Assembly: GCF_036231355.1 (NCBI RefSeq)
Contig: NZ_CP109496.1
Coordinates: 7,316,001 to 7,380,000, forward strand
Origin: Streptomyces sp. NBC_01431
GTDB lineage: Bacteria; Actinomycetota; Actinomycetes; Streptomycetales; Streptomycetaceae
Direction of reading: 5' to 3'
Length of the DNA: 64,000 nt
The translations under genes and the position numbers were made by a program. Shown in pieces: positions 1 through 8,468 of the stretch; position 1 is the stretch's first letter; the number at the start of each line of letters is the position of its first letter. Under the pieces are notes generated by a model that did no database searches, was not told the origin of the DNA, and saw only the letters and a program-made list of their open reading frames with translations.

Positions 1-439
1 CGGAGAGGCTGCGCCCGCACACCGTCTTGGTGGGAATGCCACCGCCCTTGCTCTTCGTGCTCCCGTAGCTGACGCTGACCTGGATGATCAGATCCGTTCC
101 GGCCGGGCACTGGATGGCGTCGGGCAGGATGCTCGCGCTCTGGACCGACAGGGCCTTGAACGTCGCGCCGCTGTCACCGCAGCCGAACGCCTTGTAGCCG
201 TTCGGGGCGTCGTCGGGGTCGGGGCCCCCGCAGTCGCCCACGTTCCACGTCCCGCTGTCGTGGGAGGCGGACGAGGAAGAGGAAGAAGAGGGGGCGGAGG
301 ACTTCCCGCCGGCGTCGCCGAAGAGCTTGGACGCTCCGTAACCGAGGCCCAGGAGCACCGCGAGGATCACCAGCGCCGGGAGGCATCCCCCGCGCTTCCG
401 GTTCGGGGCAGAGGGGAGCGGACCGCCCGGTTCGACCAT
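1..439 (-). CDS. Membrane-anchored or secreted hypothetical protein (3' end off window)
   Basis: Partial gene; the C-terminus lies beyond base 1. The start is the ATG at 439, preceded by a GGAGAG ribosome site. The product begins MVEPGGPLPSAPNRKRGG, followed by a hydrophobic segment at about residues 20-36 (LPALVILAVLLGLGYGAS), a Ser-rich linker and an extracytoplasmic part with several cysteines (near WNVGDCGG, FGCGD, QCPAG and VCGRS). This is the plan of a signal-anchor protein with an outside domain held by disulfides. I do not recognise the family. It lies downstream of the SEDS gene on the same strand with a gap of about 100 bases, so co-transcription is possible. Confidence 0.75.
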   Translation of the reverse strand, partial: MVEPGGPLPSAPNRKRGGCLPALVILAVLLGLGYGASKLFGDAGGKSSAPSSSSSSSASHDSGTWNVGDCGGPDPDDAPNGYKAFGCGDSGATFKALSVQSASILPDAIQCPAGTDLIIQVSVSYGSTKSKGGGIPTKTVCGRSLS

Positions 440-535
440 GGTGTTCTCTCCTTGGAGGGTGGCTGACTGCGCAATTCACCCGGGGGGACGCGGCATGAAC
501 ACCTCATGGTTCCGGCGGGATCGGGCCCGTGCCTC

Positions 536-1987
536 CTACGAGGCTGCGGCCCGTGCCGGTGTCGTCGGCGCGGCCGGCTCGCGCCGTCGCTGGGCCTTGT
601 CGCTGATGCGGATCAGCAGGCCCACCATCAGCCAGTTGGCCACCATCGAGGAGCCGCCCTTGGCCAGGAACGGCAGGGCCTTGCCGGTGAGCGGGATCAG
701 GCCCATCACGCCGCCGGTGACCACGAAGACCTGGAGCAGCAGGGCACTGGCCAGACCGGTGGCGAGCAACTTGCCGAACGGGTCGCGGGCCACCAGGCCG
801 ATGCTCAACCCCCGCTGGCCCAGCAGCCCGTACAGCAGCAGGACCGCCATGACACCGGCCAGGCCCAGCTCTTCGCCGACCGTGGTGAGGATGAAGTCGC
901 TGTTGCCGGCGAAGCCGATGAGCTCCGGGTGTCCCTGGCCCAGGCCGCTTCCGGTGATGCCGCCGCTGCCGAAGCTGAACAGGGCCTGCCCCAACTGGTC
1001 CGAGATGCCCGCCTTCCGGCCCGCCTCGGTGAAGGCGTCCATGGGGTGCAGCCAGGCCACCACCCGGCCGTGGACGTGCGGCTCCATGGAGCCGACCACA
1101 GCCGCGCCCACCACGGCCATGAGCAGACCGCACACCACCCAACTGGTGCGCTCCGTCGCCATGTACAGCATGATCACGAAGAGGCCGAAGAAGATGAGGG
1201 AGGTCCCGAGGTCGCGCTCGAAGATCAGCACGAGCAGGCTGAGCACCCAGATCGCCACGATCGGGCCGAGCTGCCGGCCGGGCGGCAGTCGCATGCCGAG
1301 GAAGCGGCGGCCGGCCAGCGCCAGAGCGTCACGGTTGACGGTGAGGTAGCCCGCGAAGAACACCGCGATCATGATCTTCACGAATTCCCCGGGCTGGACC
1401 GACAGCGGCCCCATCATGATCCAGCGCTTGGCGCCGAACTGGTCCGCACTGGAGAAGGCGGGCGCCATCAGCAGCACCAGGGCGACGGCCATCATCACGT
1501 ACAGGTACCGCTGTAGCCATCGGTGATCGCGCAGGACGACCAGCAGCCCGACGCAGACGGCCACGCCGATGACCGTCCACATCAGCTGTCCCTCGCCCGC
1601 CTGGGAGATCTTCAGGCCGGGTTTGGCCGCGTAGGTGAGGTCCAGTCGGTGCAGCAGCACCAGGCCGAGCCCGGTGAGCAGCAGGGCGAGCGGCAGTAGG
1701 AGGGGGTCGGCCCGAGACGCCCAGCGCCGCACGGCCAGGTGCGGGACCAGCGCGAGCAGCAGGACGCAGAGGCCGAACCCGGCGAGCCCCGGGGGCAGCC
1801 GGTCCTCCATCGACAGACCGGTGACGGCGTAGCCGCCGACCGTGATCAGGACGACGAAGGCGAGCAGCCACGCCTCGGTGCGCCGCCGGTTGGGGGCCTG
1901 CGCGAGCGCCGCGAACGTCATCGTCTGCGGAGCGTCGTCCTGGGGCCCCGCGGACGTCGACCGCCTCGCGGTCCTGAGTCCTCGCAC
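536..1987 (-). CDS. FtsW/RodA/SpoVE-family (SEDS) peptidoglycan glycosyltransferase
   Basis: Polytopic membrane protein of 483 residues. SEDS proteins polymerise lipid II into glycan strands together with a class B penicillin-binding protein during division or elongation. Family hallmarks are visible: QFGAKRWIMMGPLSVQPGEFVKI, the stretch FERDLGTSLIFFGLFVIMLYMA, and the C-terminal KGGSSMVANWLMVGLLIRIS. About ten hydrophobic segments are present. I chose the GTG at 1987 because a perfect GGAGG (1994-1998) sits six bases upstream. The frame stays open to 2128 and an in-frame ATG lies at 1921, but neither has a comparable ribosome site. No class B PBP gene is adjacent in this window. Streptomyces carry several SEDS paralogs, and which one this is cannot be told here. 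Confidence 0.93.
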   Translation of the reverse strand: MRGLRTARRSTSAGPQDDAPQTMTFAALAQAPNRRRTEAWLLAFVVLITVGGYAVTGLSMEDRLPPGLAGFGLCVLLLALVPHLAVRRWASRADPLLLPLALLLTGLGLVLLHRLDLTYAAKPGLKISQAGEGQLMWTVIGVAVCVGLLVVLRDHRWLQRYLYVMMAVALVLLMAPAFSSADQFGAKRWIMMGPLSVQPGEFVKIMIAVFFAGYLTVNRDALALAGRRFLGMRLPPGRQLGPIVAIWVLSLLVLIFERDLGTSLIFFGLFVIMLYMATERTSWVVCGLLMAVVGAAVVGSMEPHVHGRVVAWLHPMDAFTEAGRKAGISDQLGQALFSFGSGGITGSGLGQGHPELIGFAGNSDFILTTVGEELGLAGVMAVLLLYGLLGQRGLSIGLVARDPFGKLLATGLASALLLQVFVVTGGVMGLIPLTGKALPFLAKGGSSMVANWLMVGLLIRISDKAQRRREPAAPTTPARAAAS

Positions 1988-2114
1988 AGAAAACCTCCAC
2001 CCTGGAGAGCCACAGGCCCAGGTACCTCGCGTCGCCGCCGAACAGGCGATCACGCGCCGGAAGACGGCGGGCGCGAGGGGCCGGTTCCTTGTGTGGCCCT
2101 CCTCATAGACTCTC

Positions 2115-2126
2115 GCAAATTTGCGC
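2115..2126. promoter_or_regulatory. Perfect palindrome upstream of the SEDS gene
   Basis: CGCAAATTTGCG is a perfect 12-bp palindrome. It is followed by more TTGCGC/GCGCAA-like sequence (to about 2137) in an AT-richer patch, roughly 130 bases upstream of the SEDS start. It could be an operator. No matching promoter hexamers with good spacing were found. Confidence 0.3.
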
Positions 2127-2203
2127 AAGCGCGCAACTATCGAGGTCTACGGTACGTCCCCGCGGCCGGTCCGCAGGGCACCGTGCGAGTAACGGTGTGT
2201 CCG

Positions 2204-2635
2204 TCAGCCCTCGACGGGCGCCGGGGCGAGGCCGTCCGCGACGAGGCCGGTGAGGACCGCCTGGCCCAACACCTGGACGGCGGACTGCGGGCGAACCATC
2301 ACGGTGAACTCCTTGATCCGGCCCGCCTCGTCGAACTGGAGCTGGTCGATGCCATGGATCTGCTTGCCGTCCACCAGGGCCCGGAAGGGCAGGATCACCG
2401 ACGCGGCCCGGCTGCCGTCGGCGCTGGTCTCGGCCACGCCCTCGAAGTGTCCGATGTAGCGCAGGTCCTCGAAGGTGCGCAGCAGCACGCCGAAGAGTCC
2501 GAGCACCAAAGCCTTGCCCTCGAAGGGGACGAACTTCACCGGACTGTAGAGCCGGACGTCCTCGGTGAACAGTTCGTCAAGCGCGGCGAGATCGCGCTTC
2601 TCCACCGCGGCGCGGAACCGGTCAGCGGTCTCCAT
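2204..2635 (-). CDS. NTF2-like (SnoaL-type) fold protein
   Basis: 143 residues beginning METADRFRAAVEKRDLAALDELF, the helix that opens NTF2-like proteins. This is followed by FTEDVRLYSPVKFVPFEGKALV and a long beta-rich half with FEGVAETSADGSRAASVILPF and IHGIDQLQFDEAGRIKEFTVMVRP. The fold is a cone-shaped pocket used by small isomerases, cyclases and ligand-binding proteins; the substrate is unknown. I chose the ATG at 2635 rather than the one at 2653 because AAGGAGAG (2640-2647) is placed correctly for it. It is divergent from a PadR regulator with a palindromic operator between them, so PadR control is likely. Confidence 0.85.
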   Translation of the reverse strand: METADRFRAAVEKRDLAALDELFTEDVRLYSPVKFVPFEGKALVLGLFGVLLRTFEDLRYIGHFEGVAETSADGSRAASVILPFRALVDGKQIHGIDQLQFDEAGRIKEFTVMVRPQSAVQVLGQAVLTGLVADGLAPAPVEG

Positions 2636-2648
2636 GAATCTCTCCTTA

Positions 2649-2678
2649 CTCAAAAATGTGACTAGTCATTTTCTTGAG
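2649..2678. promoter_or_regulatory. Likely PadR operator between divergent genes
   Basis: A 30-bp inverted repeat with a perfect core TGACTAGTCA and outer arms CTCAA and TTGAG; 24 of 30 positions match the reverse complement. It includes ATGTGACTAGTCAT, close to the ATGT-n-ACAT type of site bound by PadR-family regulators. It overlaps the upstream edges of both divergent genes and is markedly AT-richer than its surroundings. PadR binding is inferred from position and symmetry. Confidence 0.6.
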
Positions 2679-2720
2679 TATGATGCAGCCGCGGACCAGG
2701 AAAGGGAAGGGGTGGCCCAC

Positions 2721-3296
2721 ATGGCCTTGCGGCACGCGGTGCTGGCGGCGCTGCTGGACGGGGAGTACAGCGGATACCAGCTGGCGAAGGCGTTCGACAT
2801 CGGCGTCGCCAACTTCTGGCACGCCCTTCCCCAGCAGCTGTACGCCGAACTCACCAAACTGGAGCGCGAGGGGCTCGTCGCCGGGCGGCAGGTGGTGCAG
2901 GAGGCCCGGCCCAACAAGCGCCTGTTCCATGTGACCGACGCGGGCCGTGCCGAGCTGGAGCGCTTCACCGCCGCCCCCTCGAAGCCCTCGTTCATCCGTG
3001 ACGACCTGCTCGTCAAGGTCCAGGCCGCCGACCGCGTCGGCACCGCGCAGGTCATCGCGCAGCTCGAAGAGCGGGCGGCCGCCGCCGAGGCCAAGGCCGA
3101 ACTCCTCGGCGACCTGCTGCGCCGGCTGCGCGGCGAGGCGGACGAGGAGGAGTACCTGCGACACGGCGAGCGGATCGGGCCCTACCTCACCTGCCTGCGC
3201 GGCCTGGCCTTCGAGCAGGAGCACCGGGACTGGTGCCTGCGGATCGCGGCCGTCCTGCGCGAGCGGCAGTCGGCCCACGTCGAGCGGTCGACCTGA
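2721..3296 (+). CDS. PadR-family transcriptional regulator
   Basis: 191 residues, start ATG 2721 just after a GGAAGGGG purine stretch. The N-terminal winged helix reads MALRHAVLAALLDGEYSGYQLAKAF followed by HALPQQLYAELTKLEREGLV and the wing KRLFHVTDAGRAELERF, all typical of PadR. The C-terminal half is a helical Vir-type dimerisation segment rich in Glu and Arg (about residues 95-185). PadR proteins are mostly ligand-responsive repressors. The divergent NTF2-like gene and the palindrome at 2649-2678 suggest it controls that gene and itself. Confidence 0.93.
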   Translation: MALRHAVLAALLDGEYSGYQLAKAFDIGVANFWHALPQQLYAELTKLEREGLVAGRQVVQEARPNKRLFHVTDAGRAELERFTAAPSKPSFIRDDLLVKVQAADRVGTAQVIAQLEERAAAAEAKAELLGDLLRRLRGEADEEEYLRHGERIGPYLTCLRGLAFEQEHRDWCLRIAAVLRERQSAHVERST

Positions 3297-3460
3297 GCGG
3301 TCCCGCGGGGGTCCGGCGCGGTACCGCGCGCTGAAGGGCGCGAGGTGGTGACACTGTGCGGCTCCGCCGCGCGGGCGCGACCGGCCCCCGAGCTCTCAAC
3401 TCTGTTCGAGCAGGGGACCCATCGGCCCGCAGCCGTCGAACCCCGCCGCCCGCGCAGCGC

Positions 3461-5110
3461 TCAGCAGCGGGTCGACGGGCCGCTCTGGCGGGTGAGGTTG
3501 TCGTTGGACATCCAGCCGGCGGTGCTGCTGCCCTCCACGCGGACGTAAGTCCACTTGTTGCCATGCGCGTTGATGACGTAGCAGTGGTACCAGAGCTTCG
3601 TGCCGGACTTGGCCAGGGTGACGGACGGGCACGTCTCGTACGGCCCGGTCTCGATGTGGTACGAACCGGCCATGTAGCCGTACGAGCCCGGCGCCGGGTC
3701 CCGGTGGCTCCAGCCCGTGCAACTCGTCGACGTCGGGCTGGGCTTGGGGCTGGCGCTCGCGCTCGGTGCGGTCTTCTCGCCGCTCTTGCCGCCCGGCGTG
3801 GCCGAGGGGCCCGGCCGCTGGGACGAGCCGGGCGACTCCTTGCCCGGCTGGGAGTCCTTGGACGCGGAGGCGCCGGGCGAGCCGCTGCCGTCGATCCTGC
3901 CGCCCCGGCTCGGCTCGTCGCTGCCCGCCGGAGCACTGGCCCCGGGACCGGCCACCTGGGCGCCGCCGGTGTTCGTATCCGACTGGTTGCCCGTCAGGGC
4001 GTACGTGATCCCGCCACCGGCGCACACGACGGCGACGGCCGCCGCGACGACCGTACGGCTGCGGCGCCGCGCGCGGCCGCCGGCGGCCCGGCCGCCCGCC
4101 GGAGCGGGGCCGCCGGGCGGTGCGCCGTACTGCGCGACGGTCGGTGCCGCGTAGCCGGCGGGCGGCCGGGGGTACGGCGTTGCGCCGTCCACGGGCACGG
4201 GTGGCGGCGGCGGGCCGAAGGCCTGGGCGGGGGCCGGCGCCGCGAAGTTCGAGGTACTCCCGGCGGCCACCTGTTCCAGCATTTCGCGCGCCTGGTCGGC
4301 GGTGGGCCGGTGCTCCACCTCCTTCGCCATCAGCGCCCGCAGCACCGGCGTGAGCGGCCCCGCGTTCCGGGCCTCCGGAAGCGGATCGGTGACGATCGCC
4401 GCCAGCGTGGACCACACCGAGGTGCGGCGGAACGGCGAGGTCCCCTCCACCGCCGCGTACAGCGTCATGCCGAGCGACCAGATGTCACTGGCGGGTCCGG
4501 GCTCGCGGCCCTGCGCGCGCTCCGGGGGCAGGAAGTCGAGGGAGCCGACGAGTTCACCGCTGCGGGTCAGCTTGGACATGGCCTCGTCGCCGGACTCCAT
4601 CGTGGCGATGCCGAAGTCGGTCAGCACGACCCGGCCACCGCGCTCAAGGAGCACGTTGCCGGGCTTCACATCCCGGTGCAGGACGCCGACTTGGTGCGCG
4701 GCGTCGAGCGCGTCCATCAGCTTGGCGCCGATCGCCGCAGCCTCGCGCGGATCCAGCGTGCCGCGCTCCGCCAGCACATCGTCGAGCGAGGGCCCGTCGA
4801 CGAGTTCCATCACGATGACCGGCAGACCCTGCTCCTCCGTCACGTCGTGAACGGTGACCACACCGCTGTGCCGGATCCGTGCGGCGGCCTGCGCCTCCCG
4901 CTGCATCCGGGTGCGCAGATCGGCCAGTTCGGCGGGGGAGGCGTCGGTGTAGGCGCGCAGGATCTTGACGGCGACCTCCCGGTTCAGGAGTTCGTCCACG
5001 GCCCGCGCGACCACGCCCATGCCGCCGCGACCGATCGTCGCGGTGACCCGGTAGCGCCCTCCGAGCACCTTGCCGATCAGATCTCCGTCGTTCGCTTCCC
5101 CCGCTTGCAC
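3461..5110 (-). CDS. Transmembrane serine/threonine protein kinase with extracytoplasmic SH3-like tail
   Basis: 549 residues, GTG start at 5110 with GGAG seven bases upstream. The kinase domain spans about 16-280: glycine loop GRGGMG (27-32), catalytic Lys49, HRDVKPGNVLL (His145, Asp147) and DFGIAT (165-170). A Pro/Ala-rich juxtamembrane linker follows, then basic residues, a single membrane segment at about 353-373, and a low-complexity Ser/Gly/Pro/Lys linker outside. The last 75 or so residues (GSYHIETGPYETCPSVT to WMSNDNLTR) look like a bacterial SH3-type domain, not the PASTA repeats of PknB. It probably senses something at the cell surface and phosphorylates cytoplasmic targets; the ligand is unknown. 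It is monocistronic as far as can be seen. Confidence 0.93.
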   Translation of the reverse strand: MQAGEANDGDLIGKVLGGRYRVTATIGRGGMGVVARAVDELLNREVAVKILRAYTDASPAELADLRTRMQREAQAAARIRHSGVVTVHDVTEEQGLPVIVMELVDGPSLDDVLAERGTLDPREAAAIGAKLMDALDAAHQVGVLHRDVKPGNVLLERGGRVVLTDFGIATMESGDEAMSKLTRSGELVGSLDFLPPERAQGREPGPASDIWSLGMTLYAAVEGTSPFRRTSVWSTLAAIVTDPLPEARNAGPLTPVLRALMAKEVEHRPTADQAREMLEQVAAGSTSNFAAPAPAQAFGPPPPPVPVDGATPYPRPPAGYAAPTVAQYGAPPGGPAPAGGRAAGGRARRRSRTVVAAAVAVVCAGGGITYALTGNQSDTNTGGAQVAGPGASAPAGSDEPSRGGRIDGSGSPGASASKDSQPGKESPGSSQRPGPSATPGGKSGEKTAPSASASPKPSPTSTSCTGWSHRDPAPGSYGYMAGSYHIETGPYETCPSVTLAKSGTKLWYHCYVINAHGNKWTYVRVEGSSTAGWMSNDNLTRQSGPSTRC

Positions 5111-5635
5111 CGCACGCTCCGTTCCTGGTCCACTGCCGCTTCACCAACTGGCGGCACCAGAGTAGACGGACGTGGACATGTGCCCGTCAGCGCGTACGGA
5201 CCCGCGTCCGGCGGACGCCGCCCCGGTCGGCACGACCGCCTCAACAGGCATGGTTCCAGGGCCTGTTGTGGTGGTGGCGATACTGGGTCGAGGCTGGTTC
5301 CAGCCGCGGGTGATGTTCGTGCCCCGGTCTGTCGGTGCCGCCCGAACGCGCGGCACCCCGGCTGCGGAGGAGCTGTCGACGGCCGAACCGCCCCCGCGCC
5401 CCGGCAACCGCTCATCACGGGGATGCCGCTCATGGTCGTCGGAGCGGGCGCGGATCCCGGCCCCGGCACGGGCAGCGGGCGAACTCCGCGCGGGGATGTG
5501 CGCGGCGGGGTAGTTGGCGGCCGGGGACAGGCCCGGCAGGCGGCGCCGGGGCGTCTGGAAACGCCACCGGCCGGTGGCCTCCCGCGCCATGAAGGCGCGA
5601 GGGAGACCACCGGCCGGTGACCGGGCGGCGGACCG
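5111..5635. other. Non-coding gap of about 525 bases
   Basis: No convincing gene: the open frames here are Pro/Arg-rich, start without ribosome sites and resemble no family I know. A short inverted repeat, CAACAGG (5242-5248) with CCTGTTG (5262-5268), and the strong hairpin at 5565-5619 are the only structures noticed. Confidence 0.5.
5565..5619 (-). terminator. Long GC-rich hairpin after the DUF6381-like gene
   Basis: The arms CACCGGCCGGTGG...CCCGCGCC and GGCGCGAGGGA...CCACCGGCCGGTG pair with only small interruptions around a five-base loop. It lies 17 bases beyond the stop of the small gene ending at 5636. There is no T-tract, which is usual for Streptomyces terminators. Confidence 0.65.
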
Positions 5636-5824
5636 TCACATGGGGTCGATGCCGGCGCTGCTGCCCGGGTCGCTCTCGCGCTTGCTCTGCTCCTCGAGCC
5701 GCCGGGCCTTGTCCTGGAGCCGCTGACGCTCCTGCGGGTCCTGGACGCGCTCGGCGGCCTTCTGCATCTCCTGGGCCTTCTCACGCATCTGGCGGGCGCG
5801 GCCGGACTCGTCTGCAACGCTCAT
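5636..5824 (-). CDS. Small charged helical protein, DUF6381-like
   Basis: 62 residues starting MSVADESGRARQMREKA at the ATG 5824, with GGAGT just upstream. The protein is almost entirely a charged amphipathic helix: QEMQKAAERVQDPQERQRL, then QDKARRLEEQSKRESDPG. It matches my memory of the small Streptomyces proteins called DUF6381, whose function is unknown. A much longer frame runs through it, but the ribosome site and the typical family beginning place the start here. A strong hairpin follows the stop. A structural or stress role is possible but unproven. Confidence 0.8.
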   Translation of the reverse strand: MSVADESGRARQMREKAQEMQKAAERVQDPQERQRLQDKARRLEEQSKRESDPGSSAGIDPM

Positions 5825-5985
5825 GATCACTCCTGAGATCTGTGGGGAGAGCGGTTGCAACCAGCGAAGCAGGGCCCTCGTCCCTACGCATCCCGAATGG
5901 TTACGCACAGTCATAGTCGCAGGGCAGACATCCGCCGTCCGGTGGGCGCGGGCCGGAAATCCCGCCACGGAACGCGACCGGTCCC

Positions 5986-7533
5986 TCACCCGCCCGGCGG
6001 CGTGGTGCCCTGGAAGCGTGCCAGGTCGGAGGGGCGTACCTGGATGACCAGGAGGGCGATCACCGCGGCCAGGAGCGCGAAGATGGCGGCCATGATGAAC
6101 GCCGCGGTGATCCCGGAGGTGAGCACCTGGTCGCTCCACGGCCGCGGCAGCGCTCCCGTACGCCGGAACATGACGCGTTGTGCCGCGCTCGCCTGGCCGA
6201 GGAACTTGGGGACCTGGTCGGCCGCCTCGTTGCGGCTGGCCGTGCCGAACACCGTGACCAGGATCGACAGGCCGAGTGAACCGCCCACCTGCTGGGTGGC
6301 GTTGAGCATGCCGGAGGCCGCACCCGTCTCGTGCCGGGCGACACCGGAGACGGCCATCAGTGTCAGCGAGACGAAGTTCATGCCCATGCCCAGTCCGAAC
6401 ACCAGCATCGGGCCCAGGATGCTGCCCGCATAGCTGGAATGGATGTCCGTGAAGGTGAGCCAGGACAGTCCCGCGGCGGCCAGCACGGAACCGGTCACCA
6501 TGAAGGGCTTGGGCCCGAACCTGGGCAGCAGCCGGGAAGCCGTGCCGGCGCCCACCGCGATGACCGCGCTGACGGGCAGGAACGCGAGCCCCGCCCGCAG
6601 CGGGCTGAAGGCGAGCACGTTCTGCACGAACAGGGTGAGGAAGAAGAACATGCCGAAGATCGCGGCAGCGAGGCTCAGCATGATGCCGTAGGTGCCCGCG
6701 CGGTTGCGGTCGGCGAACATGTGCAGCGGGGTGATGGGCTGCTGCGAGCGACGTTCCACCAGGACGAACGTGGTGAGGAGCACCACGGCCGCACCGAAGG
6801 ACCCCAGCGTGAACGGATCGCGCCAACCCTCCTGGGCGGCCCGGATGAAGCCGTAGACCAGCGTGACCATGCCGAGCGTGGAGGTCAGCGCGCCCAAGAG
6901 GTCGAAGTGGCCCGGATGGCGCTCGGACTCCTTGATGTACCGGGGCGTGGCCAGCACGATCAGTGCCGCGATCGGCACGTTGACGAAGAACACCCAGCGC
7001 CAGTCGAGCCATTCGACGAGGACGCCTCCGGCGAGCAGGCCGATCGCGCCGCCGCCCGCCGAAACCGCCGCGAACACCCCGAACGCCCGGTTGCGTTCCA
7101 GGCCTTCGGTGAAGGTCGTGGTGATCAGTGCGAGTGCCGTGGGCGATGCGATGGCAGCGCCGACGCCCTGTAGGGCGCGCGCCGCGAGCAACTGGCCGGA
7201 ACTCTGCGACAGTCCGCCGAGCAGCGAGGCGAGCGCGAAGAGCGCCACTCCGGACATGAACACGCGGCGCCTGCCGAGGATGTCCCCGGCCCGGCCGCCG
7301 AGCAGGAGCAGCCCGCCGAAGGTGAGCGTGTACGCGCTGACCACCCAGGCCAGGTTCGTCGTGGAGAAGTCCAGCGCCCGCTGGATGTGGGGAAGGGCGA
7401 TGTTCACGATGGTGACGTCGAGCACCACCATCAACTGGCATGAGGCGATGACGAGGAGCGCGATCCCTTTGCCGCCGCCTCTGATGCCGGGGGCGGCGGT
7501 CGCTGTCGTGGGTGTCGGCTGGGAAGACGTCAT
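5986..7533 (-). CDS. MFS multidrug exporter, DHA2 (EmrB/QacA, 14-helix) family
   Basis: 515 residues from the ATG at 7533 (MTSSQPTPTTATAAP). Motifs of the DHA2 proton antiporters are clear: LMVVLDVTIVNIALPHIQ in helix 1, LAWVVSAYTLTFGGLLLLGGRAGDILGRRR (motif A region), and GVGAAIASPTALALI. About fourteen hydrophobic helices follow, with a longer loop near the end. These proteins export lipophilic drugs and metabolites across the cytoplasmic membrane in exchange for protons. A perfect 20-bp palindrome 27 bases upstream of the start suggests repression by a dedicated regulator, but no TetR or MarR gene is adjacent. The substrate is unknown. Confidence 0.93.
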   Translation of the reverse strand: MTSSQPTPTTATAAPGIRGGGKGIALLVIASCQLMVVLDVTIVNIALPHIQRALDFSTTNLAWVVSAYTLTFGGLLLLGGRAGDILGRRRVFMSGVALFALASLLGGLSQSSGQLLAARALQGVGAAIASPTALALITTTFTEGLERNRAFGVFAAVSAGGGAIGLLAGGVLVEWLDWRWVFFVNVPIAALIVLATPRYIKESERHPGHFDLLGALTSTLGMVTLVYGFIRAAQEGWRDPFTLGSFGAAVVLLTTFVLVERRSQQPITPLHMFADRNRAGTYGIMLSLAAAIFGMFFFLTLFVQNVLAFSPLRAGLAFLPVSAVIAVGAGTASRLLPRFGPKPFMVTGSVLAAAGLSWLTFTDIHSSYAGSILGPMLVFGLGMGMNFVSLTLMAVSGVARHETGAASGMLNATQQVGGSLGLSILVTVFGTASRNEAADQVPKFLGQASAAQRVMFRRTGALPRPWSDQVLTSGITAAFIMAAIFALLAAVIALLVIQVRPSDLARFQGTTPPGG

Positions 7534-7560
7534 GGCGAGCCTTGCCCTCGTACGAGGGAC

Positions 7561-7580
7561 GGTGGACGGTCCCGTCCACC
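7561..7580. promoter_or_regulatory. Operator-like palindrome before the DHA2 exporter
   Basis: GGTGGACGG and CCGTCCACC form perfect 9-bp arms around TC, directly upstream of the exporter start on the minus strand. A CATACC sequence about 20 bases further upstream on the same strand could be a weak -10 element, which would put the palindrome over the transcription start. This arrangement is typical of TetR-family operators of drug exporters. Confidence 0.5.
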
Positions 7581-7754
7581 CTTCGACGGTATGCCCGGCT
7601 CCGGGGCGTCTCCAGTCGATCAAGCTCGGCCCGCGCCGCCGGCCGCGGCGGTCCGAGTGGGCTGGCGACCCGGCGGTTCGGCGTGGTCCCCTTCTGATCA
7701 GTGGCCGTGGCTGGAAATCGGCTGTGGCCCAGGGTGCTCAGGGGGAAGGACAGT

Positions 7755-8468
7755 ATGACGGCGAAGGACGGACGGCACAGGTTCTGGAAGCGGAGGGGCA
7801 CGGCGGGGCCCGCGCCCGCGACGGGAGCGAAGCCCCGGAGCGACGGCGGGGCGAAGTCCGTCCGGAAGGACCGGACGAAGTACGGCCCGACGCCGAGCGC
7901 ACGCGACAAACGCGGCCGCCGCACCGGGCGGGCGGGGCTGCCCGGCTTCCTCACCCGGCTGGTCATCGGCGTACTGATCATCATCGGCGGATGTTTCGGG
8001 ATGGCCGAGTCCGCCCGGGACGCCAACCGTGCCGCCGGGTTCACCGGTGGGACCGGAGTGGCGCACCTGGGCAGCTGCACGGCGCACAAGGGCCCGCGCG
8101 GATCGACGTCGTACGAATGCTTCGGTGTGGTCAGCCCGCTCAGCGCGGCACCACGGGCCGAAGGCGGCCTCGTCCTGATGAAGAACCTGTCGACCGACAG
8201 GGCGGGAAGAACCGAGCCCGTCAGCTGTACTCCGACGGGCACCTGCGTCCCGACGGGCGCCCACGCCACTTTGGGCAGCGTCCTCGCCCTGTGCCTCATG
8301 CTCGGTCTCCTCGGCCTGGGGGCGGGATTCATCACCGGAGCCGTGCTCGCCAGATGGCCCCGGCTCGCCGCCCGCTACGGTCCGCAGGCCCGCCGGGGCA
8401 TGGCGTGGAGCTGCGGAATCCTGGGGGTCACGGGGGCGGGGGTACTCGTCGCTTACGTGGTGACCTAG
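7755..8468 (+). CDS. Membrane protein of unknown function with an extracytoplasmic Cys-containing loop
   Basis: 237 residues, ATG 7755 preceded by GGAAGGA. A long basic N-terminal stretch (about 70 residues, rich in Arg, Lys, Gly and Pro) is cytoplasmic. A first membrane segment follows (LVIGVLIIIGGCFGMA), then a loop of about 110 residues with several Cys (SCTAHKG, YECFGVV, SCTPTGTC). Two more hydrophobic segments close it (VLALCLMLGLLGLGAGFITGAVL and GILGVTGAGVLVAYVV). I do not recognise the family. It is divergent from the DHA2 exporter and precedes the sigma factor gene. Confidence 0.8.
   Translation: MTAKDGRHRFWKRRGTAGPAPATGAKPRSDGGAKSVRKDRTKYGPTPSARDKRGRRTGRAGLPGFLTRLVIGVLIIIGGCFGMAESARDANRAAGFTGGTGVAHLGSCTAHKGPRGSTSYECFGVVSPLSAAPRAEGGLVLMKNLSTDRAGRTEPVSCTPTGTCVPTGAHATLGSVLALCLMLGLLGLGAGFITGAVLARWPRLAARYGPQARRGMAWSCGILGVTGAGVLVAYVVT

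Noticed and set aside
5172..5513. A 113-codon plus-strand gene in the 5.1-5.6 kb gap
   Set aside because: No ribosome site, Pro/Arg/Ala-rich composition and no recognisable fold.
5636..8335. An 899-codon minus-strand frame joining the DUF6381-like gene to upstream DNA
   Set aside because: It runs through the exporter gene in another frame; the small gene has its own ribosome site and typical beginning.
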